From positions 66,863 through 130,862 of the forward strand of contig JBEKBJ010000002.1 of assembly GCA_050015455.1 (NCBI GenBank): DNA of 64,000 nucleotides, in the 5' to 3' direction. The translations under genes and the position numbers were made by a program. Within the stretch, counting starts at the first letter, position 1. Each line of letters opens with the position of its first letter. The DNA is from JAGDMS01 sp050015455. Lineage in GTDB: Bacteria; Desulfobacterota; Binatia; HRBIN30. This document shows positions 62,520-64,000 of this stretch, piece after piece. Below the pieces are notes generated by a model. That model saw only the letters and a list, made by a program, of their open reading frames with translations, had not been told where the DNA came from and searched no databases.

Positions 62520-63449
62520 ATGTTCTACGAGTATAGACCCTACGTGCCGGTGGCAGTGCGGCGGCGACAAGCCGAGCGCGAGATGGCCAAGCTCAGGAAG
62601 AAGGGACACGCCGTGTCACCGGTGGTGATTGAGGGGCGGGCCATCGCCACGACGTTCTGGGGCAAGGCGTGGTGTGACAACCTCGAGCGCTACAGCGACT
62701 ACGCCAACCGGCTGCCGCGCGGGCGCACCTATGTCCGCAACGGCTCGGTGGTCGACCTGCAGGTCGCCCCGGGCGAGGTCAAGGCCATGGTCAGCGGCTC
62801 GGATATCTACAGAGTAGCGGTGCGGGTCTCGCCGGTTCCGAAGACGCGCTGGAACGCCATCTGCAAAGACTCCGCAGGGGCCATCGACTCGCTCGTCGAG
62901 CTCTTGCAGGGACGCTTCTCCAAGGGGGTCATGGAGCGCATCTGCCAGCAACGGACCGGCTTGTTCCCTTCACCGGAGGAGATCAAACTGTCGTGCAGTT
63001 GCCCGGACTGGGCGTCGATGTGCAAGCACGTCGCGGCGGTGCTCTACGGCATCGGCACCCGGCTGGACGAGCGGCCCGAGCTGCTCTTTAAGCTGCGCGA
63101 AGTGGACGAGAAGGAGCTGATTGCCAAGGCCGGTACAGGGCTGCCGCTGGCCAAGAAAGCACCTGCGGCGGAAAAGGTGCTCGCCGGCCGAGACCTCTCC
63201 GAGATCTTCGGGTTGGAGATGGCCACTGGCGTGGACGGCTCTGCACAGGAGAGCACGCCGGCGCCAGCGAAGCCGGCCAAGGGGCGTCGCGCTGCGAAGG
63301 CAGTGGCCATGGTCGCTGACGAGGTGTCGGCGACGAAGTCGAAGGGAAAAGGACAACATCTTTCTTCGCCGACCAAGAGGAAGGCGTTGAAGTCTGGAGG
63401 CCAGAAGAACCCAAAGAGTAAGGCGAAGAAGCGGGAAGCGGCAGGTTGA
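62520..63449 (+). CDS. SWIM zinc-finger protein
   Basis: A 309-residue protein with an N-terminal region FYEYRPYVPVAVRRRQAE and GRAIATTFWGKAWCDNLE shared by SWIM partners of SNF2 helicases, the zinc motif CSCPDWASMCKH (CxCx7CxH) at about residues 162-172, and a Lys/Ala-rich disordered tail from about 240 that should bind nucleic acid. Almost certainly works with the SNF2 protein encoded directly upstream. Confidence 0.92.
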   Translation: MFYEYRPYVPVAVRRRQAEREMAKLRKKGHAVSPVVIEGRAIATTFWGKAWCDNLERYSDYANRLPRGRTYVRNGSVVDLQVAPGEVKAMVSGSDIYRVAVRVSPVPKTRWNAICKDSAGAIDSLVELLQGRFSKGVMERICQQRTGLFPSPEEIKLSCSCPDWASMCKHVAAVLYGIGTRLDERPELLFKLREVDEKELIAKAGTGLPLAKKAPAAEKVLAGRDLSEIFGLEMATGVDGSAQESTPAPAKPAKGRRAAKAVAMVADEVSATKSKGKGQHLSSPTKRKALKSGGQKNPKSKAKKREAAG

Positions 63450-63526
63450 GCGATGCCTCTTCGAAGTAAGTCGGCGCACGCACCCGACGCCACCGTGCCG
63501 CGCGATGACTTCATGCCGCCGGCCGC

Positions 63527-63739
63527 TCACCGCCGGAAGAGATAGAAGAGCAGGCTCAGGATCACGCTGATGAGCAGGCAGGTGACGATGGGGAAGTAGA
63601 AGGTGACGTGCTCGCCTTTGTAGAGGATGTCGCCCGGGAGGCGACCGAGCCAGGGGATCTTACCGGCAACGGTGAGCAGCACCCCCACAACGACGAGGAT
63701 CACACCGAAGAGGATCAGCAGCCTGCCGAGGTCACTCAT
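63527..63739 (-). CDS. DUF2905 small membrane protein
   Basis: A 70-residue DUF2905 protein: helix 1 LILFGVILVVVGVLLTVAG, the family signature IPWLGRLPGDILYKG, and helix 2 FPIVTCLLISVILSLLFYL. Function unknown; common as a single gene. It converges with the SWIM gene. Confidence 0.93.
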   Translation of the reverse strand: MSDLGRLLILFGVILVVVGVLLTVAGKIPWLGRLPGDILYKGEHVTFYFPIVTCLLISVILSLLFYLFRR

Positions 63740-63879
63740 CACCCATTGAATAGCTTGCCCTGCGCGGCTTGGCCACGGCCCGTCCCGCCGAAGTGCGAGA
63801 AGGCCGGCGGCGTTGCCATGCGCCTTTTCAGCCGACCGCCGCCGGGCACCGTCGGGCGCGGCCCTGACGGGCGACGATA

Positions 63880-64000
63880 CGGATCCTCACCAACAAGCAG
63901 CTCAAGCGGGGCTCCCATCACAGTGTCCGCGAACTCGAAGCCGCCATCCACGAATTCCTCGACGTCCACAACGACAGCCCAAACCCTTTCAAGTGGGTGA
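63880..64000 (+). mobile_element. IS630-type transposase C-terminal fragment, cut by window edge
   Basis: The last 40 codons read ILTNKQLKRGSHHSVRELEA then AIHEFLDVHNDSPNPFKW, the C-terminal part of IS630-family transposases (the LEAAI..F...HN.NPKPF.W pattern). Upstream bases do not continue the family, so the element is 5'-truncated; its end lies outside the window. Confidence 0.75.

Noticed and set aside
59700..63449. Full DISARM or other known defence system
   Set aside because: Only the SNF2/SWIM pair is present; no methyltransferase, DUF1998 or phospholipase D partner gene is seen nearby.

Overview
The window is GC-rich (roughly 60-65% by eye), Gram-negative DNA. It carries lipoboxes, outer-membrane beta-barrels, RND/MacAB-type parts, multiheme c-type cytochromes and sigma-54 regulation. 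A murA-his operon, many paired CxxCH cytochromes, a dockerin-like GDINGD motif in a DUF1566 protein, and Thr-Pro linkers suggest an uncultured deltaproteobacterium-like lineage (Desulfobacterota or Candidatus Binatota). That placement is inference; no 16S rRNA or universal marker fixes it.

Layout. 0-2.2 kb: two toxin-antitoxin modules (higBA, mntA-hepT) with short repeats. 2.3-7.5 kb: a histidine phosphatase, a large PAS-GAF-GAF histidine kinase, two fragments of a short-chain dehydrogenase and an integrase remnant ending at a tRNA-His gene. 7.7-22.4 kb (minus strand): a porin-cytochrome gene cluster with five multiheme cytochromes (44 candidate heme sites), two NHL-propeller lipoproteins, one outer-membrane beta-barrel and a DUF1566 protein. 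It is headed by a 1539-residue octaheme protein with PKD, Thr-Pro and NBR1-type Ig regions, preceded by a good sigma-54 promoter match. 22.8-26.8 kb: the likely control unit, made of a receiver protein, an NtrC-type activator, a sensor kinase with a periplasmic CxxCH, and a CXXXY-type CcmE. 26.9-34.7 kb: a housekeeping operon rpmE-prfA-prmC-murA-hisD-hisB-hisH-hisA-hisF. 34.8-40.3 kb: an FAD oxidoreductase, a small membrane protein, a glycosyltransferase and a frameshifted FecR/DUF6600 protein.

40.4-43.9 kb and 54.0-57.7 kb hold two paralogous cassettes. Each has an ECF sigma factor, a zinc-finger anti-sigma factor, Spy/CpxP-like (metal-resistance type) periplasmic proteins, a Cys/His-rich secreted protein and a tiny secreted Asp-rich peptide. 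Reading both loci together shows six promoter-like sites with the same pattern, GTCAAC-N17-CGT(T/C), in front of these genes. Both sigma genes also have a ~190-nt leader with a 64-nt hairpin conserved in position, length and loop, with paired base changes. I regard this as the best candidate for an undescribed system: a duplicated, self-regulated envelope or metal-stress regulon with structured leader RNAs and micro-proteins. A third, decayed sigma fragment lies at 53.8 kb.

Between the cassettes are an overlapping histidine kinase-receiver-PTS Enzyme I operon (44.7-48.0 kb) and a MacA-MacB-TolC-type efflux operon (48.3-53.2 kb). 57.7-59.3 kb is a gene graveyard (methyltransferase, possible PIN and AraC fragments) around an intact ferritin-like protein. 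59.7-63.4 kb is a SNF2 helicase/SWIM zinc-finger pair, followed by a DUF2905 membrane protein and an IS630-type transposase fragment at the window edge.
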